The position numbers were made by a program, and so were the translations under genes. Source: Candidatus Alistipes merdigallinarum (GTDB taxonomy: Bacteria; Bacteroidota; Bacteroidia; Bacteroidales; Rikenellaceae). From it: a DNA stretch of 40,583 nucleotides. Shown piece after piece: positions 32,070 through 40,457 of this stretch (position 1 is its first letter; every line of letters starts with the position of its first letter). A model generated the notes under the pieces. It had not been told where the DNA came from, searched no databases, and saw only the letters and a program-made list of their open reading frames with translations. The DNA lies in NCBI GenBank assembly GCA_019119305.1, contig DWXH01000008.1:1-40583 (forward strand), in the 5' to 3' direction.

Positions 32070-33809
32070 TTAAATCAGGTTTAACTCTTTTTTTATCGAT
32101 TCGATCTTTCCGTCCAACGCCTTTTCGGTTTCGTTATATTGACCGATGCTGTTCAAGGCCGTGTGAACACTGAAATAAAATTTGATTTTGGGCTCCGTGC
32201 CGGAGGGTCGGATGGAGACGGTCGTCGAGTCGGCCGTAATGAATTGCAGTACATTCGAACGCTCCATATCGATCGGAGTTGTCTGGCTGCTGGCGACGTC
32301 GGTCGTCTCCCCCTTTTGGTAATCTTTGATCGTAACCACAGGTGACCCTCCGATTGCGACGGGCGGATTGTTGCGGTATTCCGACATCATGCGGGCAATC
32401 TCCTCTACCCCCTCTTTCCCTTTCCGTACGACGGATACGAGTGACTCTCGGAAAAATCCGTACCGGACATACATCTCTTTCAGCAGATCGAACAGCGTCA
32501 TACCCTGTGTTTTGGCCCATGCGGCGGCTTCCGCAGCCAGCGAGCAGGCGCTGACGGCATCTTTGTCCCGTACGAAATCTTCGGCAAGGAATCCGTAGCT
32601 CTCCTCTCCTCCGCAGATGTAGCGCATCTTCCCCTCGAGGTTGCGCATAATTGTGGCGATGTATTTGAAGCCGGTCAGGCATTCGAAATGTTTTACTCCG
32701 AACGATTCTGCGATCCGTGAAACCAATCCTGTGGTGACGATCGTGCGGATGACGTATTCGTTTCCTTTGAGGCGTCCGGTTTCGCTCCACCTCTTTACTA
32801 TATAATATACGAGCAGTGAACAGGTTTGGTTGCCGTTGAGCAGTATGTAGTTGCCCTCTTTATTCCGTAACGCTACGCCGATACGGTCGGCGTCGGGGTC
32901 GGTTGCCAGGACCAGTTCGGCCTGTTCTTTGGCCGCCAATTCGATTGCCATATTCATTGTAGCCCGTTCTTCGGGGTTGGGTGATGCGACAGTCGGGAAG
33001 TTGCCGTCCGGAATGTTTTGTTCTTTTACGGTAATTACTCGTTTGAATCCGAATTTATGGAGTGATTTCGGGACTAAAATGACTCCCGTGCCGTGTATCG
33101 GGGTGTAGACGATCTTCATATCGCTGTGCTGTTCGATGGCTTCGGGAGACAACGAAAGGGTGCGGATCGCTTCCAAGTAGATTTCGTCGAATGTTTCGTC
33201 AAGGATGGTGATGTTGCTTTTGTCCCCTCCTGTAAGAACCTGGTCGGGCGAAGTGATCTTCTGGACCTCTGCAATGATGTTTTTGTCGTGCGGAGCGACA
33301 ACTTGAGCCCCGTCGTTCCAATAGGCTTTGTATCCGTTGTACTCTTTGGGGTTGTGCGAGGCGGTGATGACGACGCCGCTGTCGCACTCCAATTTGCGGA
33401 TGGCAAAGCTCAATTCGGGTGTCGGCCGCAGGGAGTCGAACAGGAAAACCTTGAAGCCGTTGGCGGCGAAAATGTCGGCGACACGTTCCGAAAACAGGCG
33501 GCTGTTGTTGCGGCTGTCGTGTCCGATGGCCACGCGGATTTGCTTGTCGGGGAAGGCTTTTTTCAGGTAATTGGCCAATCCTTGCGTGGCCATCCCCACG
33601 GTGTAGATGTTCATGCGGTTCGTACCTACTCCCATGATGCCCCGAAGGCCTCCTGTCCCGAACTCGAGATCTTTATAAAAACTTTCGGTAAGCTCCTTTA
33701 TGTCGTTTTCCATCAAGTATTTAACTTGATTTTTAGTTTGCTCGTCATAGTTTCCTGTGAGCCATTTTTCGGCTTTTTCTTTAATAAGTTGATCCATGTT
33801 TTCGCTCAT
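32070..33809 (-). CDS. Phospho-sugar mutase (phosphoglucomutase/phosphomannomutase family)
   Basis: A 579-aa alpha-D-phosphohexomutase that interconverts hexose 1- and 6-phosphates in the cytosol. The active-site phosphoserine is Ser151 in TASHNPKEYNGYKAYW, the metal loop is DPDADR (304-309), the sugar-binding loop GGEESYGF, and the C-terminal phosphate loop RPSGTEPKIKFYFS. The N-terminal FGTGGLRGIMGVGTNRMNIY is the family opening. The length fits the PGM2-like group, which may act on glucose 1-phosphate or phosphopentoses. It is transcribed away from dnaA, first in a two-gene unit with the HIT gene. Confidence 0.93.
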   Translation of the reverse strand: MSENMDQLIKEKAEKWLTGNYDEQTKNQVKYLMENDIKELTESFYKDLEFGTGGLRGIMGVGTNRMNIYTVGMATQGLANYLKKAFPDKQIRVAIGHDSRNNSRLFSERVADIFAANGFKVFLFDSLRPTPELSFAIRKLECDSGVVITASHNPKEYNGYKAYWNDGAQVVAPHDKNIIAEVQKITSPDQVLTGGDKSNITILDETFDEIYLEAIRTLSLSPEAIEQHSDMKIVYTPIHGTGVILVPKSLHKFGFKRVITVKEQNIPDGNFPTVASPNPEERATMNMAIELAAKEQAELVLATDPDADRIGVALRNKEGNYILLNGNQTCSLLVYYIVKRWSETGRLKGNEYVIRTIVTTGLVSRIAESFGVKHFECLTGFKYIATIMRNLEGKMRYICGGEESYGFLAEDFVRDKDAVSACSLAAEAAAWAKTQGMTLFDLLKEMYVRYGFFRESLVSVVRKGKEGVEEIARMMSEYRNNPPVAIGGSPVVTIKDYQKGETTDVASSQTTPIDMERSNVLQFITADSTTVSIRPSGTEPKIKFYFSVHTALNSIGQYNETEKALDGKIESIKKELNLI

Positions 33810-33865
33810 TGTGCTATTAGTTTTGCTTATAAAAATAAATCAATATCTGTGAAAAAAGTTATAAA

Positions 33866-33873
33866 CAAAGATA
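33866..33873 (-). promoter_or_regulatory. -7 box of the phospho-sugar mutase gene
   Basis: On the minus strand TATCTTTG (33873-33866) matches TAnnTTTG, 57 nt from the ATG at 33809. The only upstream TTTG is 26 nt away, so the promoter is weakly supported. Confidence 0.3.
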
Positions 33874-34029
33874 AGTATAATTTTTTGAATACTCTATATC
33901 AAACGGTTAAATTTTGACCTTCGGTAAAGCCTTATTTTTCTATATAAATATTTGCCAAAGAAACAATAGGGAATCGCTGTTTTTTTTATGAATTTATTTA
34001 CAATTTTGTATTCCGAAACAAACCAAATC

Positions 34030-35445
34030 ATGATTAATAATAATCAGACATACAGCGATGTATGGCAAAACTGCCTGATGCGAATTAAGGAGCACACATC
34101 GAATGAGGAGTTCGTCAAATGGTTTCAACCCATCGTCCCTCTCGACTTCGACGGCGTGACCCTTAAGTTAAAAGTACCCAACGAAAGTTATGTGTATCAC
34201 ATCGAGAAACATTTTATTCCGGTGTTGAGACCGATCATTCACCAAATGTTCGGAATGAAAACCAAACTGCGATATGCTGTGCCGAAGATCGAACAACATA
34301 CTCCGACAGTTACCCCCGAAGCCGATCTGAATGCGATCAATAAGTTCGTGACTCAGTCCGATACGGCAAATATAAAGAATCCCTTTATTATTCCGGGTAT
34401 CCGTCGGGTGATGATCGATCCTCAGTTGAATCCGAACTATACGTTCGATTCGTTTGTGGTGGGGGAATGCAATAAACTGTGTCGTTCGGCGGGGCTTTCC
34501 GTGGCGCTCAATCCGGGCAAAACAGCCTTCAACCCGCTCTACATTTTCGGGGATTCGGGATTGGGTAAGACACACATTGCGCAAGCGATCGGCATGGAAG
34601 TGAAACAGCGGTATCCGCAGATGCAGGTGCTGTACGTTCCGATGAACCGTTTTCAGGCCCAGTTTCAGAATGCCGTGTTGAAAAAGGAGCTGCCCGATTT
34701 CATCCATTTCTATCAGATGCTGGATGTGCTGATTATCGACGATATTCAGGAGTTGGCCGGGAAACCGGGTACGCAAAATGCCTTTTTCAACATCTTCAAC
34801 CACCTGCATTTGTCGAACAAGCAGTTGATCATGACCTCTGATAAGTCCCCTGTGGAGCTTAAGGATATCGAACAGCGATTGCTCACTCGTTTCAAATGGG
34901 GATTCTCTCCTCAGCTGCTGTTGCCCGACTATAAGACGAAAGTGGAGATTATTAAGAGTAAAGCCGGAAAATTGGGGATCGATGTTCCGGAGGAGGTTGT
35001 CGAGTTTTTGGCCGACCACATTACGGCCAATGTCCGGGAGATTGAAGGTGCACTTTCGTCGCTGGTGGCTAACGCGTCGTTCCTGGGCAAGAAGATCTCT
35101 ATTTCGCTGGCCAAGGAGATCGTTAAGGTTTATGTGCAGTATAATCACCGGGAGATCACGATCGATCATATCAAGAGTGTGGTCTGCGAGTATATGAACC
35201 TTAGTCCGGAGGTGTTTGAGTCGCCCAAACGTACACGGGAGATCGCACAGGCGCGCCAGATCGCCATGTATTTGAGCAAACAACACACGAAAGCTCCGTT
35301 GACGAGCATCGGAGCGGCGATCGGAGGCAAGAATCATGCGACGGTACTCCATGCGTGCAAGGCGATTTCGAACCTGATGGAGACCGACAAGGTATTCCGT
35401 CACCAGGTCGAGGAGATCGAAAAACGGGTGTTGGTACAATCTTAA
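34030..35445 (+). CDS. dnaA: Chromosomal replication initiator protein DnaA
   Basis: A 471-aa initiator that binds DnaA boxes and opens the origin. It has domain I (about 1-85, with NCLMRIKEHTSNEEFVKWFQ), a linker, and an AAA+ domain with Walker A GDSGLGKT (174-181), Walker B LIIDDIQ (234-240) and the sensor-type RLLTRFKWGFSPQL. The C-terminal DNA-binding domain carries the signature-like IGAAIGGKNHATVLHACKAI. I use the ATG at 34030 because the family begins there; the in-frame ATG at 33988 would add 14 atypical residues. A hairpin terminator follows at 35514. Genes to the left (28.5-33.8 kb) run leftward and those to the right run rightward. Confidence 0.97.
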   Translation: MINNNQTYSDVWQNCLMRIKEHTSNEEFVKWFQPIVPLDFDGVTLKLKVPNESYVYHIEKHFIPVLRPIIHQMFGMKTKLRYAVPKIEQHTPTVTPEADLNAINKFVTQSDTANIKNPFIIPGIRRVMIDPQLNPNYTFDSFVVGECNKLCRSAGLSVALNPGKTAFNPLYIFGDSGLGKTHIAQAIGMEVKQRYPQMQVLYVPMNRFQAQFQNAVLKKELPDFIHFYQMLDVLIIDDIQELAGKPGTQNAFFNIFNHLHLSNKQLIMTSDKSPVELKDIEQRLLTRFKWGFSPQLLLPDYKTKVEIIKSKAGKLGIDVPEEVVEFLADHITANVREIEGALSSLVANASFLGKKISISLAKEIVKVYVQYNHREITIDHIKSVVCEYMNLSPEVFESPKRTREIAQARQIAMYLSKQHTKAPLTSIGAAIGGKNHATVLHACKAISNLMETDKVFRHQVEEIEKRVLVQS

Positions 35446-35513
35446 TTTCCTACCCTTTTAATATCTGTTTTGGATAGAATAATATTACGCAAAATAGGAC
35501 AGTTTTGTCGATT

Positions 35514-35553
35514 AAAAGTTTTTCCGATCAAGATTAGGTCGGAAAAACTTTTT
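35514..35553. terminator. Strong hairpin after dnaA
   Basis: A perfect 14-bp stem AAAAGTTTTTCCGA (35514-35527) pairs with TCGGAAAAACTTTT (35539-35552) around an 11-nt loop, ending in a T tract. The A-rich opposite side would also work in reverse. Confidence 0.85.
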
Positions 35554-35650
35554 ACTTTATAAGAAGATATGTATCTTTACAGACATAAATCGTCCGATCA
35601 GTGAAAAATTTTTCAAGGATCGGGTAAATTGGAGATAAAGAATAGATTGT

Positions 35651-36115
35651 ATGGCGACTCATTTGAAAATCGGAGATAAAGCACCTGTTTTCGAGGCTCC
35701 GGACCAAAACGGAGAGACGAGACGTTTGTCCGATTATGCAGGAAAAAAATTGATCCTCTATTTTTACCCGAAAGACAATACGCCGGGATGTACGGCCGAA
35801 GCATGCAGCTTGCGGGACGGTCGGGCCGTTTTGCAGGAACGAGGTTTTGAGGTTGTAGGGGTCAGTCCCGATACGGTTCAATCCCATCAGCGGTTTATCG
35901 CAAAGAAAGAGTTGAACTTTACCCTGTTGTCGGATCCGGAACATCGGGTGGCTGAAGCGTATGGCGTATGGGGCGAGAAGAAATTCATGGGACGGGTTTC
36001 GATGGGCATCCTGCGTACGACTTTCGTTATCGGAACGGACGGTGTGATCGAGAAGGTCTTTGAAAAGGTGCGGACAGCCGATCACTTCCAACAAATATTG
36101 GAGGCATACGAATAG
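35651..36115 (+). CDS. bcp: Thioredoxin-dependent thiol peroxidase (peroxiredoxin Q/BCP)
   Basis: A 154-aa cytosolic peroxiredoxin that reduces peroxides with electrons from thioredoxin. The peroxidatic Cys47 and resolving Cys52 are in PKDNTPGCTAEACSLRDG, the 5-residue spacing of atypical BCP enzymes. Also present are the N-terminal LKIGDKAPVFEAPDQNGE and the C-terminal TTFVIGTDGVIEKVFEKV. It lies 75 nt before recA on the same strand, an arrangement I recall from other Bacteroidales. Confidence 0.95.
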   Translation: MATHLKIGDKAPVFEAPDQNGETRRLSDYAGKKLILYFYPKDNTPGCTAEACSLRDGRAVLQERGFEVVGVSPDTVQSHQRFIAKKELNFTLLSDPEHRVAEAYGVWGEKKFMGRVSMGILRTTFVIGTDGVIEKVFEKVRTADHFQQILEAYE

Positions 36116-36190
36116 GCGGTGCGCGTTCACCCGGAAGCAATAGATATTTTGAATACAAACTTTATAAAGATAGTTAAGAAAACAGTAAAT

Positions 36191-37198
36191 ATGGCGGAGA
36201 AAGTACAAGTCAATCCGGAAAAGCTCAAAGTGCTGAGTGCCGTGATGGATAAGATCGAGAAGGATTTCGGTAAGGGGGCCATTATGAAGATGAGCGACAA
36301 GGCAGTCGACAAGGTCCCGGTCATTCCCTCGGGATCGATTGCCCTGGATCAGGCATTGGGGATCGGGGGATATCCCAAAGGACGGGTAATCGAGATTTTC
36401 GGTCCGGAATCCTCCGGTAAAACCACTCTGGCAATCCATGCGATCGCCGAAGCCCAGAAAGCCGGCGGTATCGCCGCTTTCATCGATGCGGAACATGCGT
36501 TCGACAGTACGTATGCCCAGAAGTTGGGTGTCGATATCGACGAGCTGCTTATTTCACAACCCGATAACGGCGAGCAGGCTCTTGAGATTGCCGACAATCT
36601 GATTCGTTCGAGTGCGATCGATATCGTGGTGATTGATTCGGTGGCGGCTTTGACGCCGAAGGCCGAAATCGAAGGGGAAATGGGCGAAGCGAAGATGGGA
36701 TTACAGGCTCGTCTGATGTCGCAGGCCCTGCGGAAGCTGACGGCAAGCATCAGCAAGACAGGAACGGTCTGCATCTTTATCAACCAGCTGCGGGATAAGA
36801 TAGGCGTTGTATATGGAAACCCCGAGACGACAACGGGAGGTAATGCGCTGAAGTTTTATGCCAGTGTCCGCATCGATATCCGCAAGGCATCGGTCATCAA
36901 GGATGGCGAAGAACAACTCGGTGCACGTGCACGTGTCAAGATTGTCAAAAACAAGCTCGCTCCCCCATTCCGTAAGGCCGAATTCGATATCCTCTATGGA
37001 GAGGGAATCTCGAAGATCGGAGAGATCATCGATATGGGGGTAGATTTGGGGATCCTCAAGAAGAGCGGATCGTGGTTCTCGTATGGCGACCGCAAGATCG
37101 GACAGGGTCGGGATGCTGTCAAGGAGCTGTTGCAGAGCGATCCCGAATTTTTGAACGAGGTGGAAACCAAAGTTCGGGAGGCGTTGGCGGCCGAGTAG
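36191..37198 (+). CDS. recA: Recombinase RecA
   Basis: A 335-aa protein for homologous recombination and SOS induction. It has Walker [11 protein letters not shown] (71-80), the [15 protein letters not shown] segment, Walker B-like [12 protein letters not shown], loop L1 [20 protein letters not shown], loop L2 with [20 protein letters not shown] and [13 protein letters not shown] start at the ATG at 36191, where [15 protein letters not shown] begins. The upstream in-frame ATG at 36119 adds residues foreign to RecA. No LexA-type box was recognised upstream. It is followed 36 nt later by the relA/spoT gene. Confidence 0.98.
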   Translation: MAEKVQVNPEKLKVLSAVMDKIEKDFGKGAIMKMSDKAVDKVPVIPSGSIALDQALGIGGYPKGRVIEIFGPESSGKTTLAIHAIAEAQKAGGIAAFIDAEHAFDSTYAQKLGVDIDELLISQPDNGEQALEIADNLIRSSAIDIVVIDSVAALTPKAEIEGEMGEAKMGLQARLMSQALRKLTASISKTGTVCIFINQLRDKIGVVYGNPETTTGGNALKFYASVRIDIRKASVIKDGEEQLGARARVKIVKNKLAPPFRKAEFDILYGEGISKIGEIIDMGVDLGILKKSGSWFSYGDRKIGQGRDAVKELLQSDPEFLNEVETKVREALAAE

Positions 37199-37234
37199 AT
37201 CGGTGCCGCATGGTGATATAATTGGGTTACGGAA

Positions 37235-39463
37235 ATGGGATATTCGCAAGAAGACGAACGGGTTATCGGGGAACAATTCGAACGGTTGATGGCCAGTTGT
37301 GCCAAGATTTGTAAGAATGAGTACGATAAGGATTTGATTCAACGGGCTTTTTTTCTGGCAAAAGAGGCTCATGAAGGCGTACGTCGTCGTTCGGGCGAAC
37401 CCTATATCCTGCATCCGATAGCCGTAGCCCAGATCGTTGTCGACGAGATCGGTCTGGGGGTGAAATCGGTCGTCGCCGCCCTATTGCACGATGTGGTCGA
37501 GGATACGGACTATACGGTCGAGGACATTGAGAGCCGTTTCGGTCCGAAAATCGCCCTGATGGTCGACGGCCTGACCAAGATGTCCGGTGTCTTCAAAACC
37601 AGTGCTTCGGAACAGGCCGAAAACTTCCGGAAGATGTTGCTGACGCTGTCGGACGACGTTCGGGTGATCCTGATCAAGATCGCCGACCGGCTGCATAATA
37701 TGCGGACGTTGCAGTATATGCCGCCGCATAAGCAGATGAAGATTACCAGCGAAACGATCTATCTGTTCGCCCCATTAGCCTATCGGCTGGGTCTTTTTGC
37801 CATAAAAAGCGAACTGGAGGATTTGTCGCTGAAGTACCGGTTCCCGGAGGATTACAAACAGATCGAGGCCAAAATCGCAGAGACCGAAGCCGATCGCTCC
37901 CGGTTTATCGAAAAATTCAATGCCCCGATCATCGAAAAACTCAAGAGCAACGATATCGATTTCGAAATATCGGGACGGGTCAAGTCGATCTATTCGATTT
38001 GGGCGAAGATGCAGCGGAAACATATTTCGTTCGAGGAGATCTACGATATTTTTGCCGTGCGGATCGTCTTCCGCCCTTCCCCATTGATTCCGGAGAAGTC
38101 CCAGTGCTGGCACATCTATTCGCTTATAACGGATATTTACAAGCCGAAACCCGACCGGATTCGGGATTGGGTCAATATCCCTAAGGCGAACGGTTATGAG
38201 GCGCTCCATTCGACGGTTATGGGGCCTGATGGCGTATGGGTCGAGGTGCAGATCCGTTCGGAACGCATGGAGGAGATCGCCGAACGAGGCTTTGCCGCAC
38301 ATTGGAAATATAAATCCGAAAAGTTGTCCAAAGAAGAGGGTGAATTTGACCGCTGGATGAAACAGGTGCGCGAGGCGTTGAACAGTTCACCCGAGAATGC
38401 GGTCGAGTTTCTGGACAATTTCAAGTTGAGTCTTTATACGTCGGAGATTGTCGTCTTTACGCCCAAAGGAGATTCCCGTACCCTGCCGCAAGGGGCGACA
38501 GCGCTCGATTTTGCCTATGAAATTCACACGAAGATCGGTAACAGTGCGATGGGGGCCAAAATCAACCGGAAAATCGAATCGATTTTTGCACCGATCAGCA
38601 GCGGCGATCAGGTGGAGATCATTACCTCGAAAAATGTGAAGCCGAAAGCCGAATGGCTCGAGCACGTGATTACGACCAAAGCCAAGCAGTCGATCATGAA
38701 TTTTCTGAAAAAGGAGAATCTCAACAATATCGCAAACGGGATCGTGCTGTTCGAGGGAAAGTTGAAAGAGTATGGGATTCCCCCCAGTGCGCGGGTATTC
38801 CGCAAGATTCTGCCGGCATACGAATGTGCGACGAAAGACGAGTTTTATAGTAAACTCGGTGCCGGGATTCTGAAATTGGATGGCATTGAAAAGATATTGC
38901 GCGAAAATCCGGCAAACAAGATATTGAAGTTTTGGACGCTGCAGATTCCCAATCCGTTCCGTTTTTTGGGGGTGGATGAAAAGAAAAAGAACAAGAAGCT
39001 GGTTGTCGATTCGTCGGCGGAGGATACGGAGGAGTCCCAGTTTGTCATAGCGCCGTGCTGCAATCCGATTCCGGGAGATGAAGTAGTCGGATACAGAAAT
39101 GAAGAGACCCACAAAATAGACGTACATAAGAAAAACTGTAATGAGCTGATCAAATTGGCGGCCCAGCACGGAAATAACCTGACTCCGGTTACGTGGTCCA
39201 GCCATAAGGCGATGTCCTATCTTTCGGTATTGGAGTTGCGGGGGATCGACCGGATCGGTATCTTGATGGAGCTTTCCCAGGTTATTACAGGGGAGTTGAA
39301 TATCAACATCCGGGAGTTGCACATTCAAAGTCACGACGGTATTTTCGAGGGACGGATCAGCCTGTATGTGAAAAATATAAAGGACCTTCGGATGATTATG
39401 GAAAAAGTCCGCCGGATCAAAGGGGTGGAACAGGTCAATCGGGTCGAAAACCGAATTCAATAG
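37235..39463 (+). CDS. RelA/SpoT family (p)ppGpp synthetase/hydrolase (Rel)
   Basis: A 742-aa bifunctional alarmone enzyme. The N-terminal HD hydrolase domain (about 45-200) has its metal His-Asp pair at 85-86 in LLHDVVEDTDYT and KIADRLHNMRTLQYM. The synthetase domain (about 235-350) has SGRVKSIYSIWAKMQRK, EIYDIFAVRIVF, IPKANGYEALHSTVMGPDG and EVQIRSERMEEIAERGFAAH. The TGS domain (about 400-460) has VFTPKGDSRTLPQGATALDF. A Cys-containing zinc-finger-like region (APCCNPIPGDEV to HKKNCNELIKL) and a C-terminal ACT domain (about 665-742) follow. Both catalytic halves look intact, so one protein may make and degrade (p)ppGpp. Confidence 0.95.
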   Translation: MGYSQEDERVIGEQFERLMASCAKICKNEYDKDLIQRAFFLAKEAHEGVRRRSGEPYILHPIAVAQIVVDEIGLGVKSVVAALLHDVVEDTDYTVEDIESRFGPKIALMVDGLTKMSGVFKTSASEQAENFRKMLLTLSDDVRVILIKIADRLHNMRTLQYMPPHKQMKITSETIYLFAPLAYRLGLFAIKSELEDLSLKYRFPEDYKQIEAKIAETEADRSRFIEKFNAPIIEKLKSNDIDFEISGRVKSIYSIWAKMQRKHISFEEIYDIFAVRIVFRPSPLIPEKSQCWHIYSLITDIYKPKPDRIRDWVNIPKANGYEALHSTVMGPDGVWVEVQIRSERMEEIAERGFAAHWKYKSEKLSKEEGEFDRWMKQVREALNSSPENAVEFLDNFKLSLYTSEIVVFTPKGDSRTLPQGATALDFAYEIHTKIGNSAMGAKINRKIESIFAPISSGDQVEIITSKNVKPKAEWLEHVITTKAKQSIMNFLKKENLNNIANGIVLFEGKLKEYGIPPSARVFRKILPAYECATKDEFYSKLGAGILKLDGIEKILRENPANKILKFWTLQIPNPFRFLGVDEKKKNKKLVVDSSAEDTEESQFVIAPCCNPIPGDEVVGYRNEETHKIDVHKKNCNELIKLAAQHGNNLTPVTWSSHKAMSYLSVLELRGIDRIGILMELSQVITGELNINIRELHIQSHDGIFEGRISLYVKNIKDLRMIMEKVRRIKGVEQVNRVENRIQ

Positions 39464-39473
39464 GAAGATCGTT

Positions 39474-40007
39474 ATGGACGGGTTATTACCTCTCATATTG
39501 TTGGTGATTCTGTCGGCAGTTTTGTCGTATAAAAAAAAGAAAAAAAATCTGAGTGAAGAGTCGACCGATTCCTATCCACAGGAGTCGCCATGGGATGATT
39601 TTTTCCCTGAAGTGAAACCCGAGATCGGACAAGAGCGTGACGGACAGCCACCGGTTCGGACGTTGGTACCCAAAATTAAACCTACCTTGCAAGCAGAGAA
39701 CCACCCTACTCCCCAGCCGGATGTTCCGTACACTTCATTAGAAACGGTTCAAGATACCCCCTATTCACAAGAGGCAGAGCGTGTTGTTTCGATGTCGTCA
39801 GTTTTGACCTCAGCGTATGATCTCGACTCCGTTCTTTCGTCTGTTCATTATTTGGAGGAGGAGCAAGAATCAAATTTCCAAGCTTCAAGAGAGTATACGG
39901 AATCACCGGATCAGGAAAAATCGACAGGGATGAATGATCTGTTTCCGACAGGTTTTGATGCGCGTCAAGCTGTATTGTATTCGGAAATATTTAGGCCCCG
40001 TTTTTAG
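39474..40007 (+). CDS. Small single-pass membrane protein, conserved C-terminus, unknown function
   Basis: A 177-aa protein with an N-terminal membrane helix (residues 3-18, LLPLILLVILSAVLSY), a basic stop-transfer stretch (KKKKKN), and a long acidic, Pro/Ser/Gln-rich region of low predicted structure. The C-terminal motif FDARQAVLYSEIFRPRF resembles a tail seen in many short Bacteroidales membrane proteins. The topology suggests an inner-membrane anchor with a disordered cytosolic part and a binding tail. It starts 10 nt after the rel gene, so it is probably co-transcribed with it. Confidence 0.75.
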   Translation: MDGLLPLILLVILSAVLSYKKKKKNLSEESTDSYPQESPWDDFFPEVKPEIGQERDGQPPVRTLVPKIKPTLQAENHPTPQPDVPYTSLETVQDTPYSQEAERVVSMSSVLTSAYDLDSVLSSVHYLEEEQESNFQASREYTESPDQEKSTGMNDLFPTGFDARQAVLYSEIFRPRF

Positions 40008-40115
40008 AGTGTTGTTGTCTTAACAGGCTGCTGTATACTACTTTTTTTGTACATAGATAGGTGAAAAGAGATTGGGAATGTGGTGTTTTATTTAGGGATA
40101 AAAGGGGATAATCTT

Positions 40116-40145
40116 TTTGTGTATAAAAAAATTATACTATATTTG
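40116..40145 (+). promoter_or_regulatory. Promoter of tRNA-Cys
   Basis: TTTG (40116-40119), 18 nt, TATATTTG (40138-40145). Transcription should begin near 40152, just before the mature 5' end at 40157. Confidence 0.6.
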
Positions 40146-40156
40146 CACCTCGAAAA

Positions 40157-40227
40157 GGTCTGATGGCCGAGTGGCTAGGCAGAGGTCTGCAAAACCTCGT
40201 ACAGCGGTTCGAATCCGCTTCAGACCT
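40157..40227 (+). tRNA. tRNA-Cys (anticodon GCA)
   Basis: A 71-nt cloverleaf. The acceptor GGTCTGA (40157-40163) pairs with TCAGACC (40220-40226), with discriminator T at 40227, the Cys identity base. The anticodon stem GAGGT/ACCTC encloses CTGCAAA with anticodon GCA, and the T arm is GCGGTTCGAATCCGC. The 3' CCA is not encoded (CAA follows), unlike the tRNA-Asn of this window. Confidence 0.97.
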
Positions 40228-40229
40228 CA

Positions 40230-40276
40230 AAGAAGACTTCTAAGCTATGCTAAATTAGCGACTTAGAAGCCTTCTT
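40230..40276 (+). terminator. Hairpin directly after tRNA-Cys
   Basis: A 15-bp stem with one mismatch (40230-40244 with 40262-40276, AAGAAGACTTCTAAG against its near complement) has an inner GCTAA/TTAGC pairing, followed by a pyrimidine-rich TTTCTTTT. It is a likely terminator of the tRNA transcript. No repeat of the tRNA 3' end was seen downstream. Confidence 0.65.
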
Positions 40277-40307
40277 TCTTTTGGAGGGGCGGATATAGGG
40301 GCGCAGA

Positions 40308-40457
40308 TTATTTAATAATTCCATTGTTATTTACAAATTTGATTGATCCGTTGAGAGCGTCTTTTATGATAGCTTGGGCTGTCTGCGTACCATCAATAAC
40401 CATGTCAGGAATTGCGGATTCACTTACATCATAAATATATTCGATACTTGAAATCAT
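40308..40457 (-). pseudogene. C-terminal remnant of an unrecognised gene, cut by an insertion
   Basis: The minus frame, from near 40457 to the stop at 40310-40308, reads ISSIEYIYDVSESAIPDMVI and continues through DGTQTAQAIIKDALNGSIKF to an end in NNNGIIK. It looks like natural protein sequence, but upstream the frame meets a stop inside what appears to be an insertion-sequence end at about 40461. I therefore read it as the 3' end of a disrupted gene. A 49-aa intact gene starting at the ATG at 40457 cannot be excluded. Confidence 0.4.

Noticed and set aside
33810-34029. oriC with DnaA boxes directly upstream of dnaA
   Set aside because: Only a two-mismatch site (33859-33867) was found. No cluster of TTATNCACA-type boxes is present, so no origin feature was called there.
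34168-35439. Minus-strand ORF of 423 aa opposite dnaA
   Set aside because: Antisense shadow of dnaA caused by codon bias; no domain and no promoter.
38387-39496. Minus-strand ORF of 369 aa opposite the rel gene
   Set aside because: Antisense shadow of a clear bifunctional Rel protein.
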